Shown: positions 8,710-17,640, counted from the stretch's first letter. The stretch: DNA of 64,000 bases from Yinghuangia seranimata (GCF_029953285.1 NZ_JASAOI010000002.1:186001-250000), one strand, 5' to 3'. Numbers and translations: made by a program. The notes: generated by a model not told the origin, from the sequence alone.

Positions 8710-8727
8710 CGGTCATCGACTGAACGT

Positions 8728-8768
8728 CGAGGCGGGGCCCGCGACTTCGTGTCGCTGGCCCCGCCTCG
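8728..8768. terminator. Bidirectional terminator between allG and xdhC
   Basis: Perfect 12-bp arms CGAGGCGGGGCC (8728-8739) and GGCCCCGCCTCG (8757-8768) with a 17-base loop lie in the 81-bp gap between convergent genes. There is no long T run, as is usual in actinomycetes. Confidence 0.85.
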
Positions 8769-8790
8769 GCGTCCTGCTGTGTCCTTGTGA

Positions 8791-9852
8791 TCAGCCGACC
8801 GGTACGGGCTCCGGGTGGATGCGGCCCTCGGCGTGCGCGAGATGCCCGCCGGTGCCGCCGCGCGTGACCTTGACGACCTCGGCGAGCACCGCGATCGCCG
8901 TCTCGCGCGGCGAACGGGCACCCAGCGCGAGACCGATCGGCGAGTGCAGGCGCGCGAGTTCCTCCTCGGCCACGCCCGCTTCGCGCAGGCGTGCCGTCCG
9001 GTCGTCGTGTGCCCGGCGGCTGCCCATCGCTCCGACGTACGCCACCGGCATGCGCAAGGCCCTTTCCAGCAAAGGGACATCGAACTTCGGGTCGTGGGTC
9101 AGCACGCATATCGCCGTACGCTCGTCGACCCGGGTGCGGGCCAAGTACCGGTCGGGCCAGTCCACGACGAGTTCGTCCACGCGCGGAAAGCGCTCCGGCG
9201 TGGCGAACGCTGCACGCGCGTCGCACACCGTCACGTGAAACCCGGTGAACACCGCGGCTTCGGCGACCGCCGAGGCGTAGTCGTTCGAGCCGAACACCAG
9301 CAGGCGCGGACGCGGCAGATGGACATGGACGAACACGGTGTCGTCGTCCGGCCCTTCCATGATTCCGCTGGCGCCCGCCGCCAACATGCGGTCGGCGCAC
9401 GCCGCGAGCGCTCCGGGGCCGCCCGACAGCGCGCGGCGTCCGACGCGTTCGCCGTCGCGTGCGGCGACGACCGTGGCGACGGCGACCGGGCGGCCGTCGT
9501 CGAGCGCGGCGAGCAGCTCGGCGAACTCCGGGTAGCAGTGGGCGTCGACGGGTTCCACCAAGACCTCCAGCGTGCCGCCGCAGGTCAATCCGGCCATCAA
9601 CGCGTCCTCGTCGCTCACGCCGTACGCGGCCGACTGCGGCCGGCCCGTGGCGATCACCTCCCCGGCCAGTTCGTACACCGCGCCCTCGACGCAGCCGCCC
9701 GAGACGCTGCCCAGCGCGACGCCGTCGGCCGAGACGGCCATGACTGCGCCCACCTCCCGAGGCGCGCTCCGCAGCGTCGACGTGACCGTGGCAAGGGCGA
9801 AGGTCCGCCCGCCCCGGTACCAGGAGTCGAGTTCACCGCTCAGCTCACGCAC
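8791..9852 (-). CDS. xdhC: XdhC/CoxI-family protein, molybdenum cofactor maturation factor
   Basis: The 353-residue protein has both parts of the family: the N-terminal XdhC/CoxI domain (about 10-80, with SAPREVGAVMAV and GSVSGGCVEGAV) and a C-terminal Rossmann-like XdhC domain (about 195-335, with the VLTHDPKFD and AYVGAMGSRRA motifs). Such proteins sulfurate or insert the molybdenum cofactor for xanthine dehydrogenase-type enzymes. Its presence supports a functional molybdenum hydroxylase for the gene at 17-907. It is read from GTG at 9852 as a single gene, convergent with allG. Its promoter should lie in the AT-richer spacer that holds the 33-bp palindrome. Confidence 0.92.
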   Translation of the reverse strand: MRELSGELDSWYRGGRTFALATVTSTLRSAPREVGAVMAVSADGVALGSVSGGCVEGAVYELAGEVIATGRPQSAAYGVSDEDALMAGLTCGGTLEVLVEPVDAHCYPEFAELLAALDDGRPVAVATVVAARDGERVGRRALSGGPGALAACADRMLAAGASGIMEGPDDDTVFVHVHLPRPRLLVFGSNDYASAVAEAAVFTGFHVTVCDARAAFATPERFPRVDELVVDWPDRYLARTRVDERTAICVLTHDPKFDVPLLERALRMPVAYVGAMGSRRAHDDRTARLREAGVAEEELARLHSPIGLALGARSPRETAIAVLAEVVKVTRGGTGGHLAHAEGRIHPEPVPVG

Positions 9853-9995
9853 CCGTCACCAGCCTCTCCCCGCCCTACCGGCGGTACCGACCTTGGCGCC
9901 GCCCCGAGGACGGCGCGACAAGTACATGCGCTGGGCCGTGCGGCCGCGTCGGCAAGATCTGCCAAGCGGCGCGCTCTCACGTCGTTCTCTTTATC

Positions 9996-10028
9996 GCATT
10001 CGTTGAATTCCTTGAATTCAACGAATGC
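9996..10028. promoter_or_regulatory. Perfect 33-bp palindrome, probable operator of the ABC importer and/or xdhC
   Basis: In the 325-bp divergent spacer (9853-10177) the 15-base arms GCATTCGTTGAATTC (9996-10010) and GAATTCAACGAATGC (10014-10028) are exact inverse complements around CTT. The element is AT-rich in a GC-rich genome and lacks a following T run, which suits a protein-binding site better than a terminator. A one-mismatch copy of the half-site, GAATTCGACGAA, lies at 10130-10141 and a shorter copy, GAATTCAACG, at 10200-10209 just inside the importer gene. The rest of the spacer shows no gene. Confidence 0.7.
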
Positions 10029-10177
10029 ACGCAATCGCTCCAAGGAAAGGCGAGTTGCGGGCGAGTTACTTTCATGTCACGTCATTGACGGCAGTCAAGA
10101 GAACGCAATAACCTCCAGCCGAACGGGGGGAATTCGACGAAAGTGCCGCTTTGCCACGCCTGCTTGCGAGGTTCGAA

Positions 10178-11758
10178 ATGCGCCGTCATCCCGTGTCAGG
10201 AATTCAACGTCGTGCCCTTCCGGCTGCCGCCGCAGTGACCGCGGCCGCCGTACTCGCGGCCTGCGGAGGCGGTACCGGATCAGGGGGCGCGGGGCGCCCC
10301 AGCGGAGACCCGCAACGCGGGGGGACGATCCAGGTCGGGATGCCCTTCGACGTACAGACGCTCGACCCCATAGCACCGAACTTCGCCAGCTCGATGGACT
10401 ACACGGCCGCCCGCGGCGTCATGGACCCGCTGTTCGACGTCGACGCCCAGGGCGCCCTGGTGCCCCAACTCGCGCTCGGCGCCGTCGCGAGCGACGGGAA
10501 CAGAACCTTCACGGTCCAGCTGCGCGACGGGGTGAAGTTCTCCGACGGGACGGACTTCGACGCGGCGGCCGTGATCGCGCACTATCAGGAGATCAAGGAC
10601 AAGAAGACCTGCCTGGGCTGCGCCCCGCGGCTGGTGGGGCTGGTGTCCGCGATCACCGCGAAGGACCCGCACACCGTGGTGTTCGCTCTCAGCGCGCCGT
10701 GGGCGGAGTTCCCCGAGGTCGGACTGACCGGCATCGCGGGGCTCATCCCGTCCCCGACCGCGAAGAAGGCGGCCGGCGACGCGTTCGGCCGCAACCCGGT
10801 CGGCACCGGGGCGTTCAAGCTCGCCGAGATCGCGCCCGGCGACCACGTCACGCTGGTGCGCAACGAGACGTCGTGGCTGGCCGACCGCACGTACCCGGAC
10901 AAGGTCGTGCTCAAGGTCATGCTGGACACGCAGACGGCCGTGCAGTCCGTGCAGGCCGGGACGATCGACGTCATGGTGTCGTCGCAGCCCAACCAGGCGC
11001 AGCAGGCGAAGTCCGCCGGACTCCAGGTGCAGCTCAACCGCGGGCTGGCCCCGGACGGCATCATCATGAACCTCAACCGCCCGGGCCTGGACGACGTGCG
11101 CGTGCGCCGGGCGCTGAGCATGGCCATCGACCGCCAGGCGATCAACAAGGTGGCCTACAACGGCGACACCCAGCCGACCACGGCCTTCCTCGCCGAGGAC
11201 GACCCCGAGCAGCAGGGCATCGGCGTGCCGGGCTACGACCCGGACAAGGCACGGCAGTTGCTGGCGGAGTACGGCAAGCCGGTGCGGCTCGAGCTCAACA
11301 CGCTCCAGGGCTCCAACTACATCGCGGCCACGCAGCTGATCCAGCAGCAGTGGAAGGCCGTCGGGGTCGAGACGACGATCAAGGTCAACACCGCGGTCGG
11401 CATCATGCAGGACGTCCTCCAGCGCAACTACGACACGAGCTTCTCTCCGGCGTTCATGGCCACGACCACGGTCGACGCCCTCGAGGTGGCGTTCTCCTCG
11501 ACCGGTCGCCTCAACCTCGGCGGCTACGTCAACAAGCAGAACGACGAGCTGTTCGGACAGTTGGGCGCCGCGACCGACAGCGCCGCCGCGCTCCCGATCG
11601 CGCGGCAGATCCTCACCAACGTGTCCAACGACGTGCCGAGCATCCCCGTCGTCCGCAAGACCGGCATGTTCGCCGCCTCCGCCAAGGTCCACCTGCCCGC
11701 CCCCGACGGCTACCGCGTCGACGCGTTCACGCTCACCGACCTGTGGCTGACCCGGTGA
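10178..11758 (+). CDS. ABC importer substrate-binding lipoprotein, family 5 (peptide/nickel type)
   Basis: A 526-residue secreted lipoprotein. From ATG at 10178 it begins MRRHPVSG, then a hydrophobic stretch and the lipobox LAAC (cysteine near residue 29), followed by a Gly/Ser-rich linker. The mature part is a bacterial extracellular solute-binding family 5 domain: the TLDP segment at the start, NPVGTGAFKL in the middle and VRRALSMAIDR later are typical. It should deliver its ligand to the permeases encoded next. The ligand class (peptide, opine, glutathione, nickel chelate, ureide) cannot be read out; position beside the purine genes hints at a nitrogenous solute. The stop overlaps the permease start (GTGA). 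Confidence 0.93.
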   Translation: MRRHPVSGIQRRALPAAAAVTAAAVLAACGGGTGSGGAGRPSGDPQRGGTIQVGMPFDVQTLDPIAPNFASSMDYTAARGVMDPLFDVDAQGALVPQLALGAVASDGNRTFTVQLRDGVKFSDGTDFDAAAVIAHYQEIKDKKTCLGCAPRLVGLVSAITAKDPHTVVFALSAPWAEFPEVGLTGIAGLIPSPTAKKAAGDAFGRNPVGTGAFKLAEIAPGDHVTLVRNETSWLADRTYPDKVVLKVMLDTQTAVQSVQAGTIDVMVSSQPNQAQQAKSAGLQVQLNRGLAPDGIIMNLNRPGLDDVRVRRALSMAIDRQAINKVAYNGDTQPTTAFLAEDDPEQQGIGVPGYDPDKARQLLAEYGKPVRLELNTLQGSNYIAATQLIQQQWKAVGVETTIKVNTAVGIMQDVLQRNYDTSFSPAFMATTTVDALEVAFSSTGRLNLGGYVNKQNDELFGQLGAATDSAAALPIARQILTNVSNDVPSIPVVRKTGMFAASAKVHLPAPDGYRVDAFTLTDLWLTR

Positions 11759-12705
11759 CCGCGCGCTACCTCCTCACCCGCGTGGGCCAGGCGCTGCTCG
11801 TGCTGGCCTGCGTGGCGGTCACGACGTTCGCGCTCGGCCGCGTCCTGCCCGGCGACCTGGCCACCGCGGTCCTCGGCCAGTCGGCGACGCCCGAGCAGAT
11901 CGCCGAGTTCCACCACAAGACCGGCGCCGACCGGCCGGCCGTCGAGCAGTTCTGGAGCTGGTTCACCGGCGTCCTGCACGGCGACTTCGGCACGTCGGCC
12001 CTCACCGGGCAGCGGGTCTCCGACGCGTTGGCCGACCGCGCGGCGCCGTCGCTGCTGCTGGTCCTGCTCGCCGAGGCGTTCGCGCTGGCGGTCGCCGTGC
12101 CGCTGGCCGTCTGGGCGGCGTACCGGCAGGGGAGGGCCGCCGACAAGGCGGCCAACGGCGCCTCGTTCCTGCTCCTGGCCACCCCGCAGTTCGCCGTCGC
12201 CGTCCTGCTCATCTACGTCTTCGCGGTACGGCTCGGCACCCTCCCCGCGACCGGCTACGTGCCGCTCGACGAGGACCCGGCCCAGACCTTCCGCACACTC
12301 CTCCTGCCGGCGGTCACCCTCGCGCTCGGCCTGGCCGCCGTCTACTACCGCGTACTGCGTGCCGGAGTCCTCGACACGCTGCGCCAGGACTACGTCCTCG
12401 CCGCCCGCGCGCAGGGATTGACCCCTCGTCAGGTGCTGGTCTCGCACACGCTGCGCCCGTCCCTGTTGCCGCTCGTCACCCTGGTCGGCCTGAACTTCGG
12501 CTTCCTGATCGGCGGCGCGGTCATCGTCGAGCAGCTGTTCGCCCTGCCCGGGCTGGGCACGTACGCCCTCGGCGCGGTGCAGACCAGGGACTTCGCCGTC
12601 CTGCAAGGCACCGTACTGCTCATCGCCGGTGTGTACGTACTCGTCAACCTCGCCGTGGACCTCCTCTACGGCGTGCTCGACCCGAGGATCCGCCATGCCC
12701 GCTGA
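11755..12705 (+). CDS. ABC importer permease, DppB/OppB type
   Basis: A 316-residue inner-membrane protein with about six helices. The N-terminal YLLTRVGQALLVL helix followed by RVLPGD and the EAA-like loop ending VSHTLRPSLLPLVTLVG are standard for the first permease of peptide/nickel ABC importers, as is the C-terminal VDLLYGVLDPRIR. GTG at 11755 overlaps the lipoprotein stop, so translation is coupled. Confidence 0.94.
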   Translation: MTARYLLTRVGQALLVLACVAVTTFALGRVLPGDLATAVLGQSATPEQIAEFHHKTGADRPAVEQFWSWFTGVLHGDFGTSALTGQRVSDALADRAAPSLLLVLLAEAFALAVAVPLAVWAAYRQGRAADKAANGASFLLLATPQFAVAVLLIYVFAVRLGTLPATGYVPLDEDPAQTFRTLLLPAVTLALGLAAVYYRVLRAGVLDTLRQDYVLAARAQGLTPRQVLVSHTLRPSLLPLVTLVGLNFGFLIGGAVIVEQLFALPGLGTYALGAVQTRDFAVLQGTVLLIAGVYVLVNLAVDLLYGVLDPRIRHAR

Positions 12706-13525
12706 ACGACGCCCCGGCCTCGGCCGCGGGGCGTGGCCGCCGCTCGTGTTCCTCGGCGTCCTGTGCACCGCCGCGCTGCTCGCCCCCGTACTCCCGTTGG
12801 CCGACCCGACGCACAGCGACACCGACGCGCTGGCCGCCGGAATCAGCGCCAAGCACTGGCTCGGCACCGACGCGCTCGGCCGCGACACACTGTCCCGCAT
12901 CGTGCACGGTGCCCGCGTGAGCCTCGTCGTGGGCGTCGGGGCGACCGCGATCGGAGCGGTTGCGGGGACACTGCTGGGCATGGCGGCGGGCGTCGTGCGC
13001 GGCTGGGTGTCCGCCGTCATCATGCGGCTGACCGACGTGCTGCTCGCGTTCCCCGCGATGATCTTCGCGCTGGCGGTCATCGGCGCGGTGGGCCCGTCGA
13101 CGGCGTCCGTCACCGTCGTCATCGGACTGCTGTTCATCCCGGGCTTCGTGCGTATCGTGCGGGCCCCCGTACTCAGCCTCTCGCAAAGGGAGTTCGTGCT
13201 CGCATGCCGGGCGATGGGCATGTCGACGCCGCGTCTGATGGCGCGTGAGATCCTGCCCAACATCCTGACCGGCGTGCTCACGTACGCGGTCACGATGTTC
13301 GGCGTCGGGGTCATGGTCGAAGGCGGCCTCGGATTCCTCGGCGTCAGCGTGCCGCCGCCCGAGCCCACTTGGGGCGGCATGATCGCGGAAGGCCGCCAGG
13401 TCCTCGCCCAACACCCCATGGTCACCCTGACCCCCACCCTCGTCCTGGTGCTGGTCGTCGTGTGCGCGAACGTCGTCGGCGACCGCCTCTCCGCCAGGCT
13501 CGACACGCGCGGAGCGATGCTGTGA
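12695..13525 (+). CDS. ABC importer permease, DppC/OppC type
   Basis: A 276-residue membrane protein, second permease of the importer. It shows HWLGTDALGRDTLSRIVHGAR after the first helix, the EAA loop RAMGMSTPRLMAREILPNI, and the closing GDRLSARLD, all usual for DppC. The ATG at 12695 overlaps the end of the previous gene by 11 bases. The stop overlaps the ATPase start as GTGA. Confidence 0.94.
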   Translation: MPAERRPGLGRGAWPPLVFLGVLCTAALLAPVLPLADPTHSDTDALAAGISAKHWLGTDALGRDTLSRIVHGARVSLVVGVGATAIGAVAGTLLGMAAGVVRGWVSAVIMRLTDVLLAFPAMIFALAVIGAVGPSTASVTVVIGLLFIPGFVRIVRAPVLSLSQREFVLACRAMGMSTPRLMAREILPNILTGVLTYAVTMFGVGVMVEGGLGFLGVSVPPPEPTWGGMIAEGRQVLAQHPMVTLTPTLVLVLVVVCANVVGDRLSARLDTRGAML

Positions 13526-14592
13526 ACCACGACGCGCCTTCGCCCTCGGCGGCCGAACCCCTGCTGAACCTGCGCGGGTACACCGTCCATCTGAACTCCC
13601 CGCGCGGGACCGTGCGCGCGGTCGACGGCGTCGACGTGGCCGTGGCCCGCGGGCGCACGCTCGCCGTCGTCGGCGAGTCCGGCTCCGGCAAGAGCGTGCT
13701 GTGCCGCAGCCTGCTCGGCCTGCTCCCGGACGCCGCCGTCGCCCTGCGCGCCGGCACCGCCCACTTCGACGGCGTCGACCTGACCGCGCTCGGCGAACGC
13801 GAACTGCGCGACGTCCGCGGCCGGCGCGTCGGCATGGTGTTCCAGGACCCGATGACCGCGCTCAACCCGGTGCTGCCCGTCTGGCGGCAGATCGCCCTGC
13901 CCCTCAAACGCCACCTCGGCCTGCGCGGCAGAGCGGCCAAGGCCCGCGCGGTCGAACTCCTCGACTCCGTAGGCATCCCGGACCCTGCACGGCGGGCCGA
14001 CCAGTACCCGTTGCAACTCTCCGGCGGCATGCGGCAGCGCGTGATGATCGCCCTCGCACTGAGCTGCGATCCGGAACTCCTCATCGCGGACGAGCCGACC
14101 ACCGCACTCGACGTCACCGTCCAGGCCCAGATCCTGCGCCTGCTCGACCGGCTGCGCGCCGAACGGGACATGGCCGTCATCCTCATCAGCCACGACCTGG
14201 GCGTGGTTGCCGACCACTCCGACGACGTCATGGTGATGTACGCGGGACGCCAGGCCGAACTCGGGCCCACCGCCTCCGTGTTGGCGGCTCCCCGCATGCC
14301 GTACACGCGCGCGTTGCTCGACGCGGCACCCACCCTGCACGGACCCCGCGGCCAGCACCTCGCCGCGATCGGCGGCCAGCCCCCGGACATGAGCCGCCTC
14401 CTGTCCGGGTGCGCCTTCGCCGACCGCTGCCCCCGCGTCCAGGACCGCTGCCGTACCGAAGTCCCGGCCATGACCCGCCCGCCGGGCAGCGCCCACGAAG
14501 CCGCCTGCTGGAACCCGGTCCCGCCGCCGCGCCCCGGCGGCGGCACCGTGACCGGCATTTCGGCGGCGCGTCGAGAATCGAGCCGCACATGA
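13522..14592 (+). CDS. ABC importer ATPase, DppD/OppD type
   Basis: The 356-residue ATPase has Walker A GESGSGKS, Q-loop VFQDPMTALNP, signature LSGGMRQR, Walker B LLIADEPTTALD and switch histidine in LISHDL. The C-terminal oligopeptide-transporter domain includes the cysteine motif CAFADRCPRVQDRC, which in this subfamily can bind an iron-sulfur cluster. It pairs with the following ATPase, whose start it overlaps (ATGA). Confidence 0.94.
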   Translation: MNHDAPSPSAAEPLLNLRGYTVHLNSPRGTVRAVDGVDVAVARGRTLAVVGESGSGKSVLCRSLLGLLPDAAVALRAGTAHFDGVDLTALGERELRDVRGRRVGMVFQDPMTALNPVLPVWRQIALPLKRHLGLRGRAAKARAVELLDSVGIPDPARRADQYPLQLSGGMRQRVMIALALSCDPELLIADEPTTALDVTVQAQILRLLDRLRAERDMAVILISHDLGVVADHSDDVMVMYAGRQAELGPTASVLAAPRMPYTRALLDAAPTLHGPRGQHLAAIGGQPPDMSRLLSGCAFADRCPRVQDRCRTEVPAMTRPPGSAHEAACWNPVPPPRPGGGTVTGISAARRESSRT

Positions 14593-15587
14593 CCACCGCC
14601 GATCTCCCCGTATCCGCCCCTCCCGGCACCGGCGCCGTCGGCCGACCGCTCCTGGAAGTACGCGGCCTGCGCGTGCGCTACCGCTCCGGCGGCCGACCCT
14701 TCGAAGCGGTCGCGGGCCTCGACCTGACCCTCCACCAAGGCGAAACCCTCGGCCTGGTGGGGGAGTCGGGCTGCGGCAAGTCCAGCGTGGCCCGCGCGGT
14801 CGCCCGACTCGAACCCGACGTCTCGGGCGCCATCGTGTTCGACGGCCAGGACGTGGCCCGCACCGGCGGCCGCGCCCTCAAGGCCTACCGCCGCCGCGTA
14901 GGGATGGTCTTCCAGGACCCGATCGCCTCACTCAACCCGCGTCGCACGGTCCGCGACATCATCGCCACGCCCCTGGAACTGGCCGGTGGCCACGACTCCA
15001 CAGCCATCGCAGCCCGGGTCGGCGAACTGGCGGACCTGGTCGGCCTCCACCCCTCCCTCCTCGACCGCCACCCGCACGAGATGTCCGGCGGCCAATGCCA
15101 ACGCGTCAGCATCGCCCGCGCCCTCGCGTGCGTCCCCGACCTACTCCTCTGCGACGAGGTCGTCTCCGCCCTCGACGTCTCCATCCAGGCCCAGGTCGTC
15201 AACCTCCTCATGGACATCCGCGAACAGCAGCGCCTGGCCATGCTGTTCATCTCCCACGACCTCGCCGTGGTCCGCCAACTCTCCGACCGCGTGGCCGTCA
15301 TGTACCTGGGCACCCTGTGCGAAGACGCCCCCGTCGACGAGCTCTTCGCCCGCCCGGCCCACCCCTACACCCGCGCGCTACTGGCCTCGGTCCCCGGCAA
15401 CCCCACCCCCGACACCGCCCTCCTCACCGGCGACCTCCCCTCCCCCCTGACCCCACCCTCAGGGTGCCGCTTCCGCACCCGCTGCCCCCTGGCCCGCGAC
15501 ACCTGCGCCGAAATCCCCCCCACCCCAAAACAAATCCGCCCAGACCACCACGTCGCCTGCCACTTCCCGATAGACGCCACCCCCTGA
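14589..15587 (+). CDS. ABC importer ATPase, DppF/OppF type
   Basis: A 332-residue ATPase, last gene of the operon. Walker A is GESGCGKS, the signature is MSGGQCQR, Walker B reads LLLCDEVVSALD, and the H-loop is FISHDL. The C-terminal cysteine motif CRFRTRCPLARDTC follows. Walker B keeps the catalytic glutamate. A terminator hairpin follows at 15598-15630. Confidence 0.94.
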   Translation: MTTADLPVSAPPGTGAVGRPLLEVRGLRVRYRSGGRPFEAVAGLDLTLHQGETLGLVGESGCGKSSVARAVARLEPDVSGAIVFDGQDVARTGGRALKAYRRRVGMVFQDPIASLNPRRTVRDIIATPLELAGGHDSTAIAARVGELADLVGLHPSLLDRHPHEMSGGQCQRVSIARALACVPDLLLCDEVVSALDVSIQAQVVNLLMDIREQQRLAMLFISHDLAVVRQLSDRVAVMYLGTLCEDAPVDELFARPAHPYTRALLASVPGNPTPDTALLTGDLPSPLTPPSGCRFRTRCPLARDTCAEIPPTPKQIRPDHHVACHFPIDATP

Positions 15588-15597
15588 CAGCGGCCCC

Positions 15598-15630
15598 GTC
15601 GCCCCCCGGCCCCACGACCCAGGGGGCGAC
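15598..15630. terminator. Terminator after the ABC importer operon
   Basis: Arms GTCGCCCCC (15598-15606) and GGGGGCGAC (15622-15630), nine perfect pairs, start eleven bases after the last stop codon. Confidence 0.75.
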
Positions 15631-15653
15631 ACGGGCGTCGTTCCCGCATATGA

Positions 15654-15700
15654 CGCCGTCGGTGGGGTGGCGCCGTACGCAGGCCACCCCACCCACGGCG
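15654..15700. terminator. Terminator of the DegT-fold gene
   Basis: Arms of 18 bp (15654-15671 and 15683-15700) pair with one mismatch around an 11-base loop, five bases beyond the stop of the minus-strand gene. With the neighbouring hairpin it separates two convergent operons. Confidence 0.8.
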
Positions 15701-15704
15701 TCGG

Positions 15705-16919
15705 TCAGGCCTGCTGAGCGATGAAGGCGTCGATCTGCTCGCCGACGTGGTCGATGGTCTCGTCGGTGAGGCCGTGGTTGCAGGAGATGAGCATGCCGTA
15801 GCGCATGACGTGGTCGGCGTTGGGCAGTCCGGCGTCGGGCTGGCGGAAGCCGGCGTTCTTCATGAACGGTTGGCGGGCGGCGTTGCCGGTCCAGACGACG
15901 CGGGTGTCGATGCCCCGGGCTTCGAGGTACTGCTGGAGGTCGCTGCGGCCGAAGCCGGCGTCCGGCTTGATGAGGAAGCAGTACGACAGCCACGCCGTGG
16001 TGAGCCCGTCCGTCTGGCGCGGCGGGGTGAAGTGGCCGGGGTGGCGCTCGAGGATCTCGGTGAAGCGGGCGAAGTTGTGCCGGCGGCGCTCGTAGTTGCG
16101 GGGGAGCTTCTTGACCTGCTGGACGCCGAACGCGGCGCACAGCTCGGTGGGAAGGAAGTTCCAGCCGGCCTCGTCGAAGATGAACATGTTGTCGTAGCTG
16201 ATGCCGTCGAGGTCGGTCCAGAAGTCCCGTGAGCCGGCCTTGGATCCGAACAGCTGCGTCTCGGAGCGGCGGCCCCAGCCGCGCAACGTGAGGCAGCGGT
16301 CGCGCAGTTGGTCGTCGTCGAGCATGACCATGCCGCCGGTGCCGGCCGCGGTGATGATGTGGGACAGCGAGAAGCTGGTCACCGAGATGTCGGAGCGGGT
16401 CCCGGTCGGGGTGCCGCGCAGCGTGGCGCCGACGGCGTCGCAGGAGTCCTCGATGACCTTGAGGCCGCGGCGGTCGGCGATCTCGCGGATCGCGTCCCAG
16501 TCCGGCGCGTTGCCGGCCAGGTTGGGGACGAGGATCGCCCGGGTCCGGTCGCCGATCATCTCCTCGATCTTCGTCACGTCGATCTGGAACGTGTCGGGTT
16601 CGACGTCCACGAACACCGGTACCAGCCCGGCACGCAGCAGGCTGGACAGGTCGGTCGAGAACGTGAGCGGCGAGGTGATCACCTCGGATCCGGCGGGCAG
16701 GTCGAGCAGTTCGACCGCGAGGAACAGCGCCGCGGAGCCGGAGCTGACCATCACGCCGTGGCGCTTGCCGAACAGGTCGGCGACCCTGCGCTCCATCTCG
16801 GCGACGTTCGGGCCTATGCGCAGGCCGTTCTGACCTTCCGTCAGCACGGAGACGACCGCGTCGATCTCGTCCTGGTCGTACACGGCGGTCGCGTAGACGG
16901 CGCGCTTCTGCTCGCTCAT
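15705..16919 (-). CDS. DegT/DnrJ/EryC1-fold enzyme with active-site Lys replaced by His (sugar 3-dehydratase-like)
   Basis: A 404-residue fold-type I PLP/PMP protein of the sugar aminotransferase family. It has SSGSAALFLAVELL (about 59-72) and the cofactor-holding VIEDSCDAVGA (155-165). Where aminotransferases carry the Schiff-base lysine, this protein reads TSFSLSHIITAAG with His187. Lys-to-His is the hallmark of PMP-dependent dehydratases such as ColD and the E1 (RfbH-like) 3-dehydratases, so a deoxysugar-type dehydration is more likely than transamination. The E1 group also has a [2Fe-2S] cysteine set; I do not see a clear one, which favours a ColD-like or a novel reaction. It starts at ATG 16919 behind GAAGGA and follows a VOC gene on the same strand. 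Confidence 0.8.
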   Translation of the reverse strand: MSEQKRAVYATAVYDQDEIDAVVSVLTEGQNGLRIGPNVAEMERRVADLFGKRHGVMVSSGSAALFLAVELLDLPAGSEVITSPLTFSTDLSSLLRAGLVPVFVDVEPDTFQIDVTKIEEMIGDRTRAILVPNLAGNAPDWDAIREIADRRGLKVIEDSCDAVGATLRGTPTGTRSDISVTSFSLSHIITAAGTGGMVMLDDDQLRDRCLTLRGWGRRSETQLFGSKAGSRDFWTDLDGISYDNMFIFDEAGWNFLPTELCAAFGVQQVKKLPRNYERRRHNFARFTEILERHPGHFTPPRQTDGLTTAWLSYCFLIKPDAGFGRSDLQQYLEARGIDTRVVWTGNAARQPFMKNAGFRQPDAGLPNADHVMRYGMLISCNHGLTDETIDHVGEQIDAFIAQQA

Positions 16920-16983
16920 GGGTGTCGTCCTTCTCTGAGGGGGTGGTACGGCGGGGGTGTCGAGGCCGTCGGGCGGCCCGGTG

Positions 16984-17556
16984 TCAGGCGTCCTTCGGCA
17001 GGTGCCACTGGAGTTCGATGTGCTGGCCGAGGGCGACCAGGCCGCAGGCGACGACGTCGGTGCGGACGAAGGCCTGGACCATCGTGTCCGTGGCGGCGTC
17101 CGGGTCGCCGGGCCGGAACACTCCGGCGACCCCGATGCGTCCGGCCAGCTCGGGGTCGTCGCGGCCCGCCGCCTCGACGCGTTCCAGCACCGCGTCGAGG
17201 GCCTGCTCGCTCGGCAGGCGCAGGCCGAAGTGGTACGAGTGCTGCGGATGCGCGCGCATGTCGGCGGCCCAGGCCGACCGGGTCTCGGCCAGCGGCCCCT
17301 CCCCGGTGGCGGCGCGGTCGAGCTGCCGCTCGAACTCCCACTGCTCGGGGCTGACTTCCGACGCGTACAGCACGTTCGTCACGTAGTCCGTGACCTCGGG
17401 GTCGACGAACGCGGTGAAGAAGTGCCCGCCGCGATCCAGGACCCGGCAGCCGAGCAGCTCGAACACCCTTTTGGCAAGCTCCCGTTCGCCGGGGCGGTGG
17501 AGCAACTCGGCGTGCGTGATGCGCCGCGCCGCGGGGTTGTCATGGGGACCAGTCAT
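16984..17556 (-). CDS. Glyoxalase/VOC-fold protein of unknown function
   Basis: A 190-residue protein that looks like one VOC (vicinal oxygen chelate) unit: a first half opening THAELLHRPGERELAKRVFELLG, a second with HSYHFGLRLPSEQALDAVLERVE, and a final strand IELQWHL. His in the first strand, the HxH near HSYHF and the Glu of IELQWH are plausible metal ligands. VOC proteins include glyoxalases, epimerases, dioxygenases and antibiotic-binding proteins. The gene leads a two-gene unit with the DegT-fold enzyme 64 bp downstream, so the two may act on one substrate. ATG at 17556 is six bases after AGGAG. Inverted repeats upstream suggest regulation shared with the divergent aldo/keto reductase. 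Confidence 0.6.
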   Translation of the reverse strand: MTGPHDNPAARRITHAELLHRPGERELAKRVFELLGCRVLDRGGHFFTAFVDPEVTDYVTNVLYASEVSPEQWEFERQLDRAATGEGPLAETRSAWAADMRAHPQHSYHFGLRLPSEQALDAVLERVEAAGRDDPELAGRIGVAGVFRPGDPDAATDTMVQAFVRTDVVACGLVALGQHIELQWHLPKDA

Positions 17557-17615
17557 CACCGGCTCCTCGGCGGGGAGAGATCGGCAGCGGCACGGGGCGG
17601 TGTGCCGTTCCCACA

Positions 17616-17636
17616 GATCTGACTCCTTGTCAGATC
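17616..17636. promoter_or_regulatory. Inverted repeat 1 in the VOC/aldo-keto reductase spacer
   Basis: GATCTGAC (17616-17623) and GTCAGATC (17629-17636) are perfect arms around TCCTT. It lies 60 bp from the VOC start and next to a second inverted repeat, so it is a likely operator. Confidence 0.55.
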
Positions 17637-17640
17637 AAGC

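Noticed and set aside
11710-14496. 928-residue minus-strand open frame
   Set aside because: Lies antisense to four ABC importer genes with clear motifs; low-complexity shadow.
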